A DNA stretch of 64,000 nt from Massilia aurea. GTDB lineage: Bacteria > Pseudomonadota > Gammaproteobacteria > Burkholderiales > Burkholderiaceae_D. The position numbers and the translations under genes are program-made. Shown here piece after piece: positions 25,658 through 34,829 of this stretch. Position 1 is the stretch's first letter; the number at the start of each line of letters is the position of its first letter. Below the pieces are notes generated by a model, which saw nothing but the letters and a program-made list of their open reading frames with translations, had not been told where the DNA came from and searched no databases. The stretch is from contig NZ_JANUGZ010000004.1 in NCBI RefSeq assembly GCF_024753205.1, forward strand, positions 558,001 to 622,000, written 5' to 3'.

Positions 25658-27763
25658 ATGGCACGCAAGACCCCCATCGAGCGCTACCGCAACATCGGTA
25701 TTTCGGCTCACATCGATGCTGGTAAAACCACCACCACCGAGCGCGTCCTGTTCTACACGGGCGTCAACCACAAAATCGGCGAAGTGCACGATGGCGCAGC
25801 GACGATGGACTGGATGGAGCAAGAGCAAGAGCGCGGCATTACCATTACCTCGGCAGCGACGACCTGCTTCTGGAGCGGTATGGCCAACAACTTCGCCCCA
25901 CACCACATCAACATCATCGACACCCCGGGCCACGTTGACTTCACGATTGAAGTCGAACGCTCGATGCGCGTGCTCGACGGCGCCTGCATGGTTTACTGTG
26001 CAGTCGGCGGCGTGCAGCCACAGTCGGAAACCGTGTGGCGTCAGGCTAACAAGTACAAAGTTCCACGTCTGGCCTTCGTCAACAAGATGGACCGTACCGG
26101 CGCGAACTTCTTCAAGGTCTACGAGCAGATGCGTGCTCGCCTGAAGGCAAACCCGATTCCGCTGCAGATCCCGATCGGCGCCGAAGAGAACTTCCTGGGC
26201 GTGGTCGATCTGGTCAAGATGAAGGCCGTGTACTGGGACGACGCGTCGCAGGGCATGAAGTTCGACTACCGCGACATTCCTGCAGAACTGCAGGACGAAG
26301 CCAACGAATGGCGTGAAAAGCTCGTCGAGACCGCTGCTGAAGCGACCGAAGAGCTGATGAACAAGTACCTGGAAGAAGGCGACCTCTCGGAAGAAGAGAT
26401 CAAGGCCGCTCTGCGCCAGCGTACCATCGCGTCGGAAATCGTCCCGATGATGTGCGGTACCGCGTTCAAGAACAAGGGCGTGCAAGCCATGCTCGACGGC
26501 GTGATCGAATACCTGCCATCGCCAATCGACATCCCGCCAGTCACGGGTACCGATGAAGATGACCAGCCAGTCACCCGCAAGGCAGAAGACGACGAGAAGT
26601 TCTCGGCGCTGGCATTCAAGATCATGACCGACCCGTTCGTTGGTCAGCTGATCTTCTTCCGCGTCTACTCGGGCACGATCAAGTCGGGCGACACCGTCTA
26701 CAATCCGATCAAGAACAAGAAAGAGCGTCTTGGTCGTATTCTGCAGATGCACGCTAACCAGCGCGAAGAAATCAAGGAAGTCCACGCCGGCGACATCGCC
26801 GCTGCGGTCGGCCTGAAAGATGCAACCACGGGCGAAACCCTGTGCGATCCATCGTCGATCATCACGCTGGAAAAGATGGTCTTCCCTGAGCCGGTGATTC
26901 AGCAGGCAGTCGAGCCAAAAACCAAGGCCGACCAGGAAAAAATGGGCCTGGCACTGAACCGCCTGGCACAAGAAGATCCGTCGTTCCGCGTGCGTACCGA
27001 TGAAGAATCGGGCCAGACCATCATCGGTGGTATGGGCGAGCTGCACCTGGAAATTATCGTTGACCGCATGAAGCGCGAATTCAACGTGGAAGCAACCGTC
27101 GGCAAGCCACAGGTTGCATACCGCGAAACGATCCGCAAGGCAGTCACCGACGTCGAAGGCAAGTTCGTCAAGCAGTCGGGCGGTCGTGGTCAGTACGGTC
27201 ACGCAGTCCTGACGATCGAGCCACAAGAGCCGGGCAAAGGCTTTGAGTTCGTCGACGCGATCAAGGGCGGTGTCATTCCTCGCGAATACATCCCTGCAGT
27301 CGAAAAAGGTGTGCGCGAAACCCTGACCTCGGGCGTGCTGGCTGGTTACCCAGTCGTTGACGTCAAGGTCACCGTGACCTTCGGTTCGTACCACGACGTT
27401 GACTCGAACGAAAATGCATTCCGCATGGCCGGTTCGATGGCGTTCAAAGACGGCTGCCGCAAGGCCAGCCCGGTCATCCTCGAGCCGATGATGGCCGTGG
27501 AAGTCGAAACGCCGGAAGACTACGCCGGTTCGGTGATGGGCGATCTGTCGTCGCGTCGCGGTATGGTGCAGGGCATGGATGAAATTCCAGGCGGCGGCGG
27601 CAAGATCATCAAAGCCGAAGTGCCACTGTCGGAAATGTTTGGTTACTCGACCTCGCTGCGTTCGGCGACCCAGGGCCGTGCGACCTACACGATGGAATTC
27701 AAGCACTATTCGGAAGCGCCTAAGCACGTGATTGACGCCATCGTCACTGCCAAGTCGAAGTAA
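25658..27763 (+). CDS. fusA: Elongation factor G
   Basis: The 701-aa GTPase drives translocation of the ribosome. It shows the G-domain motifs [15 protein letters not shown] (P-loop), [10 protein letters not shown] (switch I), DTPGHVDFT (G3) and NKMDRTG (G4), and the domain IV tip region [16 protein letters not shown]. Full length matches the family. It follows rpsG by 130 bp and is separated from tuf by 84 bp containing a strong dyad. A 693-aa open frame on the opposite strand is a codon-bias shadow. Confidence 0.98.
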   Translation: MARKTPIERYRNIGISAHIDAGKTTTTERVLFYTGVNHKIGEVHDGAATMDWMEQEQERGITITSAATTCFWSGMANNFAPHHINIIDTPGHVDFTIEVERSMRVLDGACMVYCAVGGVQPQSETVWRQANKYKVPRLAFVNKMDRTGANFFKVYEQMRARLKANPIPLQIPIGAEENFLGVVDLVKMKAVYWDDASQGMKFDYRDIPAELQDEANEWREKLVETAAEATEELMNKYLEEGDLSEEEIKAALRQRTIASEIVPMMCGTAFKNKGVQAMLDGVIEYLPSPIDIPPVTGTDEDDQPVTRKAEDDEKFSALAFKIMTDPFVGQLIFFRVYSGTIKSGDTVYNPIKNKKERLGRILQMHANQREEIKEVHAGDIAAAVGLKDATTGETLCDPSSIITLEKMVFPEPVIQQAVEPKTKADQEKMGLALNRLAQEDPSFRVRTDEESGQTIIGGMGELHLEIIVDRMKREFNVEATVGKPQVAYRETIRKAVTDVEGKFVKQSGGRGQYGHAVLTIEPQEPGKGFEFVDAIKGGVIPREYIPAVEKGVRETLTSGVLAGYPVVDVKVTVTFGSYHDVDSNENAFRMAGSMAFKDGCRKASPVILEPMMAVEVETPEDYAGSVMGDLSSRRGMVQGMDEIPGGGGKIIKAEVPLSEMFGYSTSLRSATQGRATYTMEFKHYSEAPKHVIDAIVTAKSK

Positions 27764-27782
27764 TCAGCAATACAAGCAATTC

Positions 27783-27812
27783 AAGGGAGACGGGACGTCC
27801 TGTCTCCCTTTA
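27783..27812 (+). terminator. Hairpin with T-run between fusA and tuf
   Basis: A 14-bp inverted repeat without spacer (AAGGGAGACGGGAC/GTCCTGTCTCCCTT, one G-U pair) is followed by T residues. It can act as a partial terminator or an mRNA processing/stability element between fusA and tuf. Since tuf has no obvious own promoter in the 35 bp that remain, complete termination is unlikely. Confidence 0.5.
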
Positions 27813-27847
27813 AACAGAACATATCGTTTCTTTAAAGGAATCTGGAA

Positions 27848-29041
27848 ATGGCAAAAGGTAAATTCGAACGGACCAAGCCGCACGTCAACGTCGGCACCAT
27901 CGGTCACGTTGACCACGGCAAAACCACCCTGACGGCTGCTATCGCAACTGTCCTGTCGAAGAAATTCGGCGGTGAAGCCAAGGCCTACGATCAGATCGAT
28001 GCGGCACCGGAAGAAAAAGCACGCGGCATCACCATCAACACCGCGCACGTTGAGTACGAGACCGAAAACCGTCACTACGCTCACGTTGACTGCCCAGGCC
28101 ACGCCGACTACATCAAGAACATGATTACCGGTGCTGCGCAGATGGACGGCGCGATCCTGGTGTGCTCGGCTGCTGACGGCCCAATGCCACAGACCCGCGA
28201 GCACATCCTGCTGGCGCGTCAGGTTGGCGTTCCGTACATCATCGTGTTCCTGAACAAGTGCGACCTGGTCGACGACGCAGAACTGCTGGAACTGGTCGAA
28301 ATGGAAGTTCGTGAGCTTCTGTCGAAGTACGAGTTCCCAGGCGACGACGTCCCAATCATCAAGGGTTCGGCACGTATGGCCCTCGAAGGCAAGCCGGGCG
28401 AAATGGGTGAAGAATGCATCACCCGTCTGGCCGAAGCACTGGACACCTACATCCCAACGCCAGAGCGCGCTGTTGATGGCGCGTTCCTGATGCCAGTGGA
28501 AGACGTGTTCTCGATCTCGGGTCGCGGTACCGTTGTGACCGGTCGTGTCGAGCGCGGCGTTGTCAAAGTCGGCGAAGAAATCGAAATCGTCGGCATCATC
28601 GACACCGTCAAAACCACCTGCACCGGCGTGGAAATGTTCCGCAAGCTGCTGGACCAGGGTCAAGCTGGCGACAACGTCGGCCTGCTGCTGCGCGGTACCA
28701 AGCGTGAAGATGTCCAGCGTGGTCAGGTCCTGGCAAAGCCAGGTTCGATCAAGCCGCACAACCACTTCACCGGCGAGATCTACGTTCTGTCGAAAGATGA
28801 AGGCGGCCGTCACACCCCGTTCTTCAACAACTATCGTCCACAGTTCTACTTCCGTACGACTGACGTGACCGGTTCGATCGAGCTGCCAGCAGACAAAGAA
28901 ATGGTCATGCCAGGCGACAACGTGTCGATCACCGTCAAGCTGATCAACCCGATCGCGATGGAAGAAGGTCTGCGCTTCGCAATCCGCGAAGGCGGCCGTA
29001 CCGTCGGCGCCGGCGTTGTTGCAAAAATCCTGCCTAACTAA
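27848..29041 (+). CDS. tuf: Elongation factor Tu
   Basis: This 397-aa GTPase delivers aminoacyl-tRNA to the ribosome. Motifs: [44 protein letters not shown], and the domain II/III segments [12 protein letters not shown] and [18 protein letters not shown]. The length is that of betaproteobacterial EF-Tu. It is the last gene of the str operon; Burkholderiales usually carry a second tuf near rplK/rpoB, not seen in this window. Confidence 0.98.
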   Translation: MAKGKFERTKPHVNVGTIGHVDHGKTTLTAAIATVLSKKFGGEAKAYDQIDAAPEEKARGITINTAHVEYETENRHYAHVDCPGHADYIKNMITGAAQMDGAILVCSAADGPMPQTREHILLARQVGVPYIIVFLNKCDLVDDAELLELVEMEVRELLSKYEFPGDDVPIIKGSARMALEGKPGEMGEECITRLAEALDTYIPTPERAVDGAFLMPVEDVFSISGRGTVVTGRVERGVVKVGEEIEIVGIIDTVKTTCTGVEMFRKLLDQGQAGDNVGLLLRGTKREDVQRGQVLAKPGSIKPHNHFTGEIYVLSKDEGGRHTPFFNNYRPQFYFRTTDVTGSIELPADKEMVMPGDNVSITVKLINPIAMEEGLRFAIREGGRTVGAGVVAKILPN

Positions 29042-29094
29042 TCAGGGCAAGATGGTGGATCGGCTCTCTTTCGGGAGAGTCTGATTGACACAAC

Positions 29095-29126
29095 GATGGG
29101 GACAGACTTTTCGGTCTGTCCCCATC
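29095..29126 (+). terminator. Strong hairpin between tuf and rpsJ
   Basis: A perfect 13-bp stem (GATGGGGACAGAC/GTCTGTCCCCATC, 6-nt loop) lies 54 bp after the tuf stop. It is followed by TGTTTGG rather than a clean T-run. It is either the str-operon terminator or a short palindromic repeat, and it ends 20 bp before the putative rpsJ -10. Confidence 0.5.
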
Positions 29127-29146
29127 TGTTTGGGTGGGAACGATGT

Positions 29147-29152
29147 TATACT
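29147..29152 (+). promoter_or_regulatory. Putative -10 element for rpsJ
   Basis: TATACT lies 78 bp before the rpsJ start and is the same hexamer as in the rpsL and rplC promoters. No good -35 is present at 16-18 bp; the closest bases fall at the edge of the upstream hairpin. Transcription of rpsJ from here is therefore tentative. Confidence 0.4.
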
Positions 29153-29230
29153 CCCGCCTCTTGTGCAGTAACGAAGTATCTCGACCACATTGCCGGCACC
29201 AAGCCGGAACGTTCTTTTAAAGGAAATCGC

Positions 29231-29545
29231 ATGTCCGCTAACCAGAAAATCCGTATTCGCCTGAAAGCATTCGACTACAAGCTGATCGACCAGTCGGCCC
29301 TGGAAATCGTCGAGACCGCGAAGCGCACCGGCGCCGTCGTCAAAGGCCCAGTCCCACTGCCAACCCGTATCCAGCGTTTCGACGTGCTGCGTTCGCCACA
29401 CGTGAACAAGACCTCGCGCGACCAGTTCGAAATCCGTACGCACCAGCGTCTGATGGACATCGTGGACCCAACCGACAAGACCGTTGACGCACTGATGAAG
29501 CTCGACCTGCCAGCTGGCGTCGATGTCGAAATCAAACTGCAGTAA
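29231..29545 (+). CDS. rpsJ: 30S ribosomal protein S10
   Basis: The 104-aa protein begins [20 protein letters not shown] and contains [20 protein letters not shown], the conserved S10 loop region. S10 is also NusE, a partner in transcription antitermination with NusB and NusG. The ATG at 29231 is preceded by AAAGGAAAT. It is normally the first gene of the S10 operon and followed directly by rplC, but here a strong terminator comes 43 bp after its stop and rplC is 15.4 kb away. Confidence 0.97.
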   Translation: MSANQKIRIRLKAFDYKLIDQSALEIVETAKRTGAVVKGPVPLPTRIQRFDVLRSPHVNKTSRDQFEIRTHQRLMDIVDPTDKTVDALMKLDLPAGVDVEIKLQ

Positions 29546-29588
29546 TCGCATTTAAGTGTTGGCGGCATTGGCCGCCGATGCTGCAAGA

Positions 29589-29624
29589 AGCCAGGTTGAC
29601 CGCATTGCGGGTAACCTGGCTTTT
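29589..29624 (+). terminator. Intrinsic terminator after rpsJ
   Basis: AGCCAGGTT pairs perfectly with AACCTGGCT across a 15-nt interior that can extend the stem through ACC/GGT, and TTTT follows immediately. This is a textbook Rho-independent terminator. It cuts rpsJ off from downstream genes. Confidence 0.85.
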
Positions 29625-29906
29625 GTCATTGTGGGATCGAGTCAGCATCATGCCGGGTGCATGATCTGCGCTCTGACAGCCATCAGGCATTGTCGGCCCC
29701 GGCAGGGCGTGATGTAATCGACGGGTTTACTTGTTCAATTTCCCGCCCATGCGCCAGATGCACGTTGTTTCCCTTTTGCGCACCACGACCTGGCGCGAAC
29801 TCGCTGGCCTGGCAATCGCGGTGTCATACACGCAGGCATGGGTGCCGGGAAGCCGCCGGTACAGCCGGGAAGGGCGTCATATGATGACGCCAACCTTCAG
29901 CATGCC
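29625..29906 (+). other. Intergenic region before the TonB-like gene
   Basis: This stretch has two short in-frame possibilities but no convincing gene. In-frame ATG codons at 29838 and 29907 are both possible starts of the following gene; an overlapping frame at 29731-29913 has no homologous features. No clear promoter hexamers are visible. Confidence 0.4.
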
Positions 29907-30536
29907 ATGCTGATGCAGGAGCAAGGCGCAACAAGCCGCGTCGGCTCCGTCGCATTCATCGTGCTGGCGCACGTGCTGTTCGTGCTCGCCTTGGTGCACT
30001 ACGCCAGTCCCCGGCCTGACAACGCCAGCACGCCGGTCGACTACATCGCATTTGCGTTCATCGTGGCGCCGGAGAAACCGGTGCCGGTACCGCAGGCGCG
30101 CAGCGCGCCGCCACCAGTTGCTGTCCAGGTTGTGCGGCCACCCCGCATTGCCACACCGCGTGCGATGCCAGCGTCGCCTGAGCCGATGACGATTATCACG
30201 CCATCGGAGCAAGCTGCATCGGCCATGCCGACCGAGAGTTTGACAGCGCCGGCGCCGGCGCCGGCATCGGCATCGGCACCAACCGGAAAACTGGACATGG
30301 AGTCGCTGCGCGGCCTGGCCCGGCAGGTGGAAAAAGAGCGGGTGCCAACCGCACTGGAACGCGTGCGCACCGCTGAACAAATGCGCGCGCGCGACGACAA
30401 CAAACTGTCACGGGCAATCAACGAAGCGAAGCGCCCGGATTGCCAGACCAAGTATTCCGGCGGCGACAAGCTGGATCTGATCCGCCTGATCCCGCTGGCA
30501 ATCGATACGATCACCGACACCGGCTGCAAGTGGTAG
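29907..30536 (+). CDS. TonB-like single-span membrane protein of unknown function
   Basis: The protein (about 209 aa from ATG 29907) has one N-terminal membrane helix (VGSVAFIVLAHVLFVLALVHY), a Pro/Ala/Ser/Thr-rich stretch of about 90 residues, and a C-terminal folded segment ending CQTKYSGGDKLDLIRLIP and then DTITDTGCKW with two cysteines. The layout is like TonB or periplasm-spanning adaptor proteins, but the canonical TonB C-terminal fold is not recognisable. An alternative start at 29838 would add 23 residues. It is alone between the rpsJ terminator and a repeat element. Confidence 0.65.
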   Translation: MLMQEQGATSRVGSVAFIVLAHVLFVLALVHYASPRPDNASTPVDYIAFAFIVAPEKPVPVPQARSAPPPVAVQVVRPPRIATPRAMPASPEPMTIITPSEQAASAMPTESLTAPAPAPASASAPTGKLDMESLRGLARQVEKERVPTALERVRTAEQMRARDDNKLSRAINEAKRPDCQTKYSGGDKLDLIRLIPLAIDTITDTGCKW

Positions 30537-30566
30537 CAGTCACAACAGCGAGTGTCACAACAGCGA

Positions 30567-30710
30567 GGGTCAGGTCTGACATTTGGACACGACCTCTACC
30601 CTATGTCGACTGGTAACAGAAATAAATGCGTGCTTGCGGGCCGACTTGCCCCGTCGACTCGTCCAACATTCACTAAAGCTGAGGTCGTGTCCGAATGTCA
30701 GACCTGACCC
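30567..30710. repeat. Long inverted-repeat element (MITE/REPIN-like)
   Basis: Two 30-bp arms (30567-30596 and 30681-30710) are reverse complements with one mismatch. The outer ends are GGGTCAGGTCTGAC and GTCAGACCTGACCC. The 84-bp interior has no open frame. Length, perfect-like terminal dyad and GTCAGACC ends resemble short palindromic elements moved by REP-associated tyrosine transposases, but no transposase is encoded here. It sits just outside the 3' end of the Ter operon. Confidence 0.65.
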
Positions 30711-30729
30711 CGGCTTTGTTATGGCCAGC

Positions 30730-32070
30730 TTATTTGCTGCCGGTTTTCCAGCGCATGCCGAAGCCGAAGTGGCGGTCCATCAGCTCGTGCGCGCTGGTGG
30801 TGCCTTGCTGCTGGAAGTATTCGGCCAGTTTGGTGATGACGAGCTGGCCGCCGCGGTTTTCGATCAGCGCGATCGCGCACATGATCTGGCGGTCGCCGCC
30901 GTCGAGTTTGACTTCCACTGGCGCCTGGCCTGGGGCCGTGATCGTCACCACGCCGTTGGTCACGCTCCAGTTGGCCGCGCCTTCGTAGATGAACGAGAAG
31001 ATCACGGCGCGCTTGATCTGGTCGAAGCGCTCGCCGTTGATGAACAGGTTTTCGCCATTCGCGGCGGCGCCCGTGCGGTCGTCAGCGTCGAGCTTGATGA
31101 ACGGGTCGCGCTCGTAGTCGCCGAACGTGTTGCCCAGTGCCTGCACCAGGCCGCGGCGGCCATCCGTCAGCTCATACATGCAGCCCAGGTCGAGATCGAT
31201 GCCGGTGCGGCCCTTGCGTGACGCTTGCGCCTTGTTGGCCATCTCGCCGGCCTTGTGCGCGAGGTCGCCGGCCATGCTGGTCAGGCGGTCGAGGAAGCCG
31301 CCGCCCCTGGCCGCTGCAGCAGGTGGCGGGGTGGATGGTGCCGGCGGCGGCGCGATCGCGGCCTGGTTCCAGTTCAGGTTGACGTGGATGCGGCCATAGC
31401 CGCCGCCCGCGCGCTTGTCGAGCGAGACCTTGTCGCCGCGCTTGTCGAGCGTGATTTTCGACAGCGAGACGCGTGGCGCGGCTGGTGTCGCAACGGGAGC
31501 AGGTGCCGGCGTCGACATCGGCGTCGGCGCTGGCGTTGCAGGCTTCGATGACGATCCCGCCTCGGCACCACCGAAGTGCGCGAGCAGCGCCGACAGGCCG
31601 CCGCTGAAACCCTGGCCGACCGCGCCGAAGCGCCACTGGCCGTCGCGACGATACAACTCCGCCACGATCACGGCTTTCTCGTCGCCGAAGTCGGCGCCCG
31701 ACCATGGGAAGCGCAGCGCGCTGCCCAGCGTGAGCGCGCTCGCGCCCAGCGTGCGCATACTGGCGGCGCCGTCGATCGCGGCGACGAATACCAGCTTGGC
31801 GATCGATGCCGGCAGCTGGTCGAGGTTCACGGCGAAGCTGGCGCGGCCCGGCGACTGGTTCAGGCGCACCGCGCCCTCCGGGCTGGCCAGCTGGTTGTAG
31901 AAGACCATGTAGCGGTCGTCGGACAGTTTGTCGTTGGCGTCCAGGCCGAAGCAGGAGACATCGACCGAGGCGCCGTTGGCGGCAATCTCGACGTCGACGT
32001 TGAAGACGTGGCCGCTGCCCAGATCGGCCAGCTTGCCTTTCTGGCCGCGCGAATAGGTGGTCATGTTCAT
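30730..32070 (-). CDS. TerD/TerA-family stress protein (fused TerD and TerA domains)
   Basis: The 446-aa protein has an N-terminal TerD-like domain (residues 1-170: RYMVFYNQLASPEGAVRLNQ; DEKAVIVAELYRRDGQWRFG; AVGQGFSGGL), a Pro/Ala linker of about 65 residues, a short segment KITLDKRGDKVSLDKR, and a C-terminal TerA-type domain (GIDLDLGCMYELTDGRRGLV, GENLFINGERFDQIKRAVIF). TerD-like domains bind calcium and associate with membranes. ATG 32070 overlaps the upstream gene's TGA by 3 bases (ATGA). It is the last gene of the Ter operon and is probably its membrane-associated stress effector. Confidence 0.88.
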   Translation of the reverse strand: MNMTTYSRGQKGKLADLGSGHVFNVDVEIAANGASVDVSCFGLDANDKLSDDRYMVFYNQLASPEGAVRLNQSPGRASFAVNLDQLPASIAKLVFVAAIDGAASMRTLGASALTLGSALRFPWSGADFGDEKAVIVAELYRRDGQWRFGAVGQGFSGGLSALLAHFGGAEAGSSSKPATPAPTPMSTPAPAPVATPAAPRVSLSKITLDKRGDKVSLDKRAGGGYGRIHVNLNWNQAAIAPPPAPSTPPPAAAARGGGFLDRLTSMAGDLAHKAGEMANKAQASRKGRTGIDLDLGCMYELTDGRRGLVQALGNTFGDYERDPFIKLDADDRTGAAANGENLFINGERFDQIKRAVIFSFIYEGAANWSVTNGVVTITAPGQAPVEVKLDGGDRQIMCAIALIENRGGQLVITKLAEYFQQQGTTSAHELMDRHFGFGMRWKTGSK

Positions 32071-32984
32071 GAGGGTTCCCCTTCCAGGAATGGTTTGTGA
32101 TCCAGTTCGGCGCCGTGGAAACCGAACAGGCGCGATTGCTCGACCGTGCGTTCGGCCCAGGCGCGATGGGTGGCGACTTCGCACATGGCGTCGTTCATGC
32201 GAAACACGGCCGGTGCCGACTGGTCGAGAATCGCTCGCGCCACCGCCAGGTCTTGCGGCGACACCTTGAAGTGCTGCTCGATCGGTGCGATCTGGGTCGG
32301 ATGGATGGCGGTTTTGCCGATCATGCCGTGCGCCAGGTCTTCGATAACTTCCTGGTCCAGCAGCTCGGGCAGATCCAGGTATTCAAACACGGGCGCGGTC
32401 AGCATGAAACCGTAGGGCCGGAACGTGGTGACCAAGCGCGAGATGACGGGGCCGAGCGGCGTGCGGTACAGCGTCATGCCGCGCGGCCGGCGCAGGCCCA
32501 GCAGCGCCAGCAAATCGTTGCCGCCGATGCGCAGCGCCAGGATGCGATGGCGTACGCCGGGCGCTTCGAGCACCGCGCGCAGTCCCTGCATCTCCTGGTC
32601 GTCAAAGGCTTCGGCCGTTTCCAGCGTCGGCATCAACACGTGCTCGGTGTGGCGCAGCAGCCGGTAGTAGTTGTCGAAGTTGTGGCGGGTGATCTTGGGC
32701 AGCACGAAGCCGGTGAGCTTGTCGGCGCCCGGCATCGCCAGCACGCGCTCCAGCACTTCGGTATTGCGCACCCGGACGAAGCGGTCGGCCGCCACATCCA
32801 CGCGCATATTGGCCAGCACCACCGACAGGTTGAACAACGAGTAGCTCAGCTCCCGGTCGGCGATCGCGTCCTCGGTGCAGAAGATCAGTGACCGCGCCTG
32901 CGGGATCAGGTCGCCATTGGCGATCTCCGCCAGGTCCTTGTGATTGGCCGGCACATACAACGACGCGCCCAGTGATTTAGCCAT
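32067..32984 (-). CDS. HpcH/HpaI (CitE-like) C-C bond lyase of the Ter module
   Basis: The 305-aa TIM-barrel protein has the CitE-like hallmarks: MAKSLGASLYVPANHKDL start, RSLIFCTEDAIADRE (acidic metal-binding pair), FVLPKITRHN, HVLMPTLETAEAF, LRIGGNDLLALLG and the KTAIHPTQIAPIE end. Members use Mg and acyl-CoA or keto-acid substrates; Ter-operon members form a distinct branch. The start at ATG 32984 has AGGAG upstream; a GTG at 32993 would put the site inside the gene. It overlaps the StiP-like gene by 8 bases, so the two are cotranslated. Confidence 0.88.
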   Translation of the reverse strand: MAKSLGASLYVPANHKDLAEIANGDLIPQARSLIFCTEDAIADRELSYSLFNLSVVLANMRVDVAADRFVRVRNTEVLERVLAMPGADKLTGFVLPKITRHNFDNYYRLLRHTEHVLMPTLETAEAFDDQEMQGLRAVLEAPGVRHRILALRIGGNDLLALLGLRRPRGMTLYRTPLGPVISRLVTTFRPYGFMLTAPVFEYLDLPELLDQEVIEDLAHGMIGKTAIHPTQIAPIEQHFKVSPQDLAVARAILDQSAPAVFRMNDAMCEVATHRAWAERTVEQSRLFGFHGAELDHKPFLEGEPS

Positions 32985-34068
32985 CGGATGCACTCCTGAT
33001 CAAGGATACTGCGTGGTAGGGCAGGCTCGGGTCGATCTCGACCGGGACCTGTTTTTCTTCGGCCAGCGCGGCCAGGTGCGCCACATCCGGCGCATCCGCA
33101 TTGCGCAGCACCAGCAGGCGCGGCACGCGCCGCAGCAGCACACGCGTGGCTTCGCCGATGCCCGGCTTGACGAGGTTGATGTCGGCCACGCCATGGCGCT
33201 CCATCGCGGCGCCGAGATAGGCTTGCGAGCGTGCGCACGCCGCGTGTGCATCCACTGGCGGTGTCTCGACGACATCCACTGCCAGCGCCAGCGCGGTCAG
33301 GTCGTCGGCGAACGTCTGCGAGCGGTCGATGCCGGCAAAGTCCGCATAGAACACACAGCCATGGAAATCGTCCGCGCCCAGATCGTCGGGCATGACGGTG
33401 CGGCTCACGAGACCGGACACTGTCGCATTCAGGATGCTCGACGGGATCAGGTAATCGTCGCACGAGGCGGCGCAGGCGGCCGCGCCGGCCAGATCCGACA
33501 GCACGTACAGGCCCGTGTCGATTGCCACGCCGTGGCGCACGTTGAACGCGTCGACCGAGCCGGCCAGTTCGCGCGCGATGACGCCCTTGCCGGTCCAGCC
33601 GTCAACGAACACGATCGATTCGGGCGCGTGGCCCTGGGCCAGTATGTGGCGCAGGGCGGCCGCGTCGATGCCGCGGTCGCGCACGATCGACACGCAGTAA
33701 TGCACGGCGTCGCGCCCGAACCGCTCGCGCAGCAGGCGCGTGACGACCACGCCCACCGGCGTACCGGCGCGCGCCAGCGAGACGATCGTGATCTGCTGCG
33801 CGCGGCGCTCTGCGATCAGGCCCGCCAGGCGCAGGCAGTCCTGCGCCATGCGCGGGCTATTGGCGGCGCAGGCGGCGTCGAACAGGCGCATATAGCGCCC
33901 GGACGGTGCGGATTCCGGCGACAGCATCTGGCTGTAGTGACGCTGTCCGCTCTGGATCAGCGCTTCCTTTTCGGCGACGTCGACGAAGTCCTGCTGCGGC
34001 AGGCGGCGCAGCAAAAAGTCGACGTCACCGGCGCGATAGCTGCCCGGGAAGGGGGCATGCGAGATCAC
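32977..34068 (-). CDS. StiP-like protein: PRTase-like domain plus PELOTA-type RNA-binding domain
   Basis: The 363-aa protein starts at GTG 34068, overlapping the TGA of the HAD gene. Its first two-thirds are a PRTase-like fold with TIVSLARAGTPVGVVVTRLL and an atypical PRPP-loop VFVDGWTGKGVIARELAG. The C-terminal ~85 residues match the PELOTA-like RNA-binding unit of these proteins (DINLVKPGIGEATRVLLRRV). The Pfam name calls the family a cysteine protease, but the visible loops suggest a phosphoribosyltransferase-type enzyme. It belongs to the Ter-linked biosynthetic set, in which PELOTA domains have been taken to imply an RNA link. Confidence 0.82.
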   Translation of the reverse strand: MISHAPFPGSYRAGDVDFLLRRLPQQDFVDVAEKEALIQSGQRHYSQMLSPESAPSGRYMRLFDAACAANSPRMAQDCLRLAGLIAERRAQQITIVSLARAGTPVGVVVTRLLRERFGRDAVHYCVSIVRDRGIDAAALRHILAQGHAPESIVFVDGWTGKGVIARELAGSVDAFNVRHGVAIDTGLYVLSDLAGAAACAASCDDYLIPSSILNATVSGLVSRTVMPDDLGADDFHGCVFYADFAGIDRSQTFADDLTALALAVDVVETPPVDAHAACARSQAYLGAAMERHGVADINLVKPGIGEATRVLLRRVPRLLVLRNADAPDVAHLAALAEEKQVPVEIDPSLPYHAVSLIRSASDG

Positions 34069-34829
34069 AGCGCCCCCACGGTGACGCCGGCCAGCTGCGT
34101 GCCGCGCGGGATGATCGCGTAGTCGCAGGCAGACATGAAGCGCGCATCCGAGCGGCTGTCGCCCATGCCGAAGGTGACGATCTCGCCGTGTTCGGCCTTC
34201 AGCCGCGCCGTGATGTGCGCGACCGCATGGGCCTTGTCCAGCGCCTTGGGCAGGATCGCCAGGTTGTTGCCGTTGCGGTGCACGACATAGTCGCGGTTTC
34301 CGTCCGCAATCCACGGCCGCACCACGTGTTCTTCGAGCGGCGCGAGGCGCTCGCTCAGCTTGTCCGGGTCTTTCACGACCAGGAAGAACGGCGTGCCGAT
34401 ATCTTCGATCATGCGCGCGCGGCCGGCGTAGCCGGTGCGTTCACCATGGGCGTCGATGTGGGCCGCCAGTTCCAGCAGGCCGGGCAGCGCGGTGTGCATC
34501 GCCGTGCGCACGCCTTCCAGAAAGGGCCAGTCGACCGCGCCGCCCGGTTCGAGCACGACGCCGCCGTAGTTGATGACGGCGTAACTGTTGAATGGCAGGT
34601 GCACGCGGCGCAGGCCATCGAGGTCGCGCGCCGTGGTCGGGATCATCGTCATCCCGTCCTGCAGCAGCGCGAGAAACGAGCGCTGGGCCGGGGTGGTGTA
34701 TGAACAGATGCTGCCATCCTTGTAGTACGCAGCAGGCTGCAGCGCATCGGGGGCATCCCGGTGCGTGCCGCACTTGCCGAAGGTCTGGAACAGCGTGTCG
34801 TCCAGGTCAGCGAACAGGAACTTCTTCAA
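34065..34829 (-). CDS. HAD-superfamily phosphatase of the Ter module
   Basis: The 254-aa protein begins at TTG 34829, giving LKKFLFADLDDTLF, with GAGGA at a proper distance upstream and a 23-bp overlap with the preceding PRTase gene. DLDDT is HAD motif I (Asp8 and Asp10), MIPTTARD supplies motif II Thr, and VTFGMGDSRSDARFM is motif IV. A cap region of about 120 residues lies between motifs II and III, as in Cof-type sugar phosphatases. It would dephosphorylate an intermediate of the Ter metabolite pathway; that substrate is inferred. Confidence 0.85.
   Translation of the reverse strand: MKKFLFADLDDTLFQTFGKCGTHRDAPDALQPAAYYKDGSICSYTTPAQRSFLALLQDGMTMIPTTARDLDGLRRVHLPFNSYAVINYGGVVLEPGGAVDWPFLEGVRTAMHTALPGLLELAAHIDAHGERTGYAGRARMIEDIGTPFFLVVKDPDKLSERLAPLEEHVVRPWIADGNRDYVVHRNGNNLAILPKALDKAHAVAHITARLKAEHGEIVTFGMGDSRSDARFMSACDYAIIPRGTQLAGVTVGAL

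Noticed and set aside
25646..27727. A 693-codon open frame on the minus strand opposite fusA
   Set aside because: It mirrors the strong codon bias of fusA on the other strand; it has no recognisable domain, and EF-G is unmistakable.
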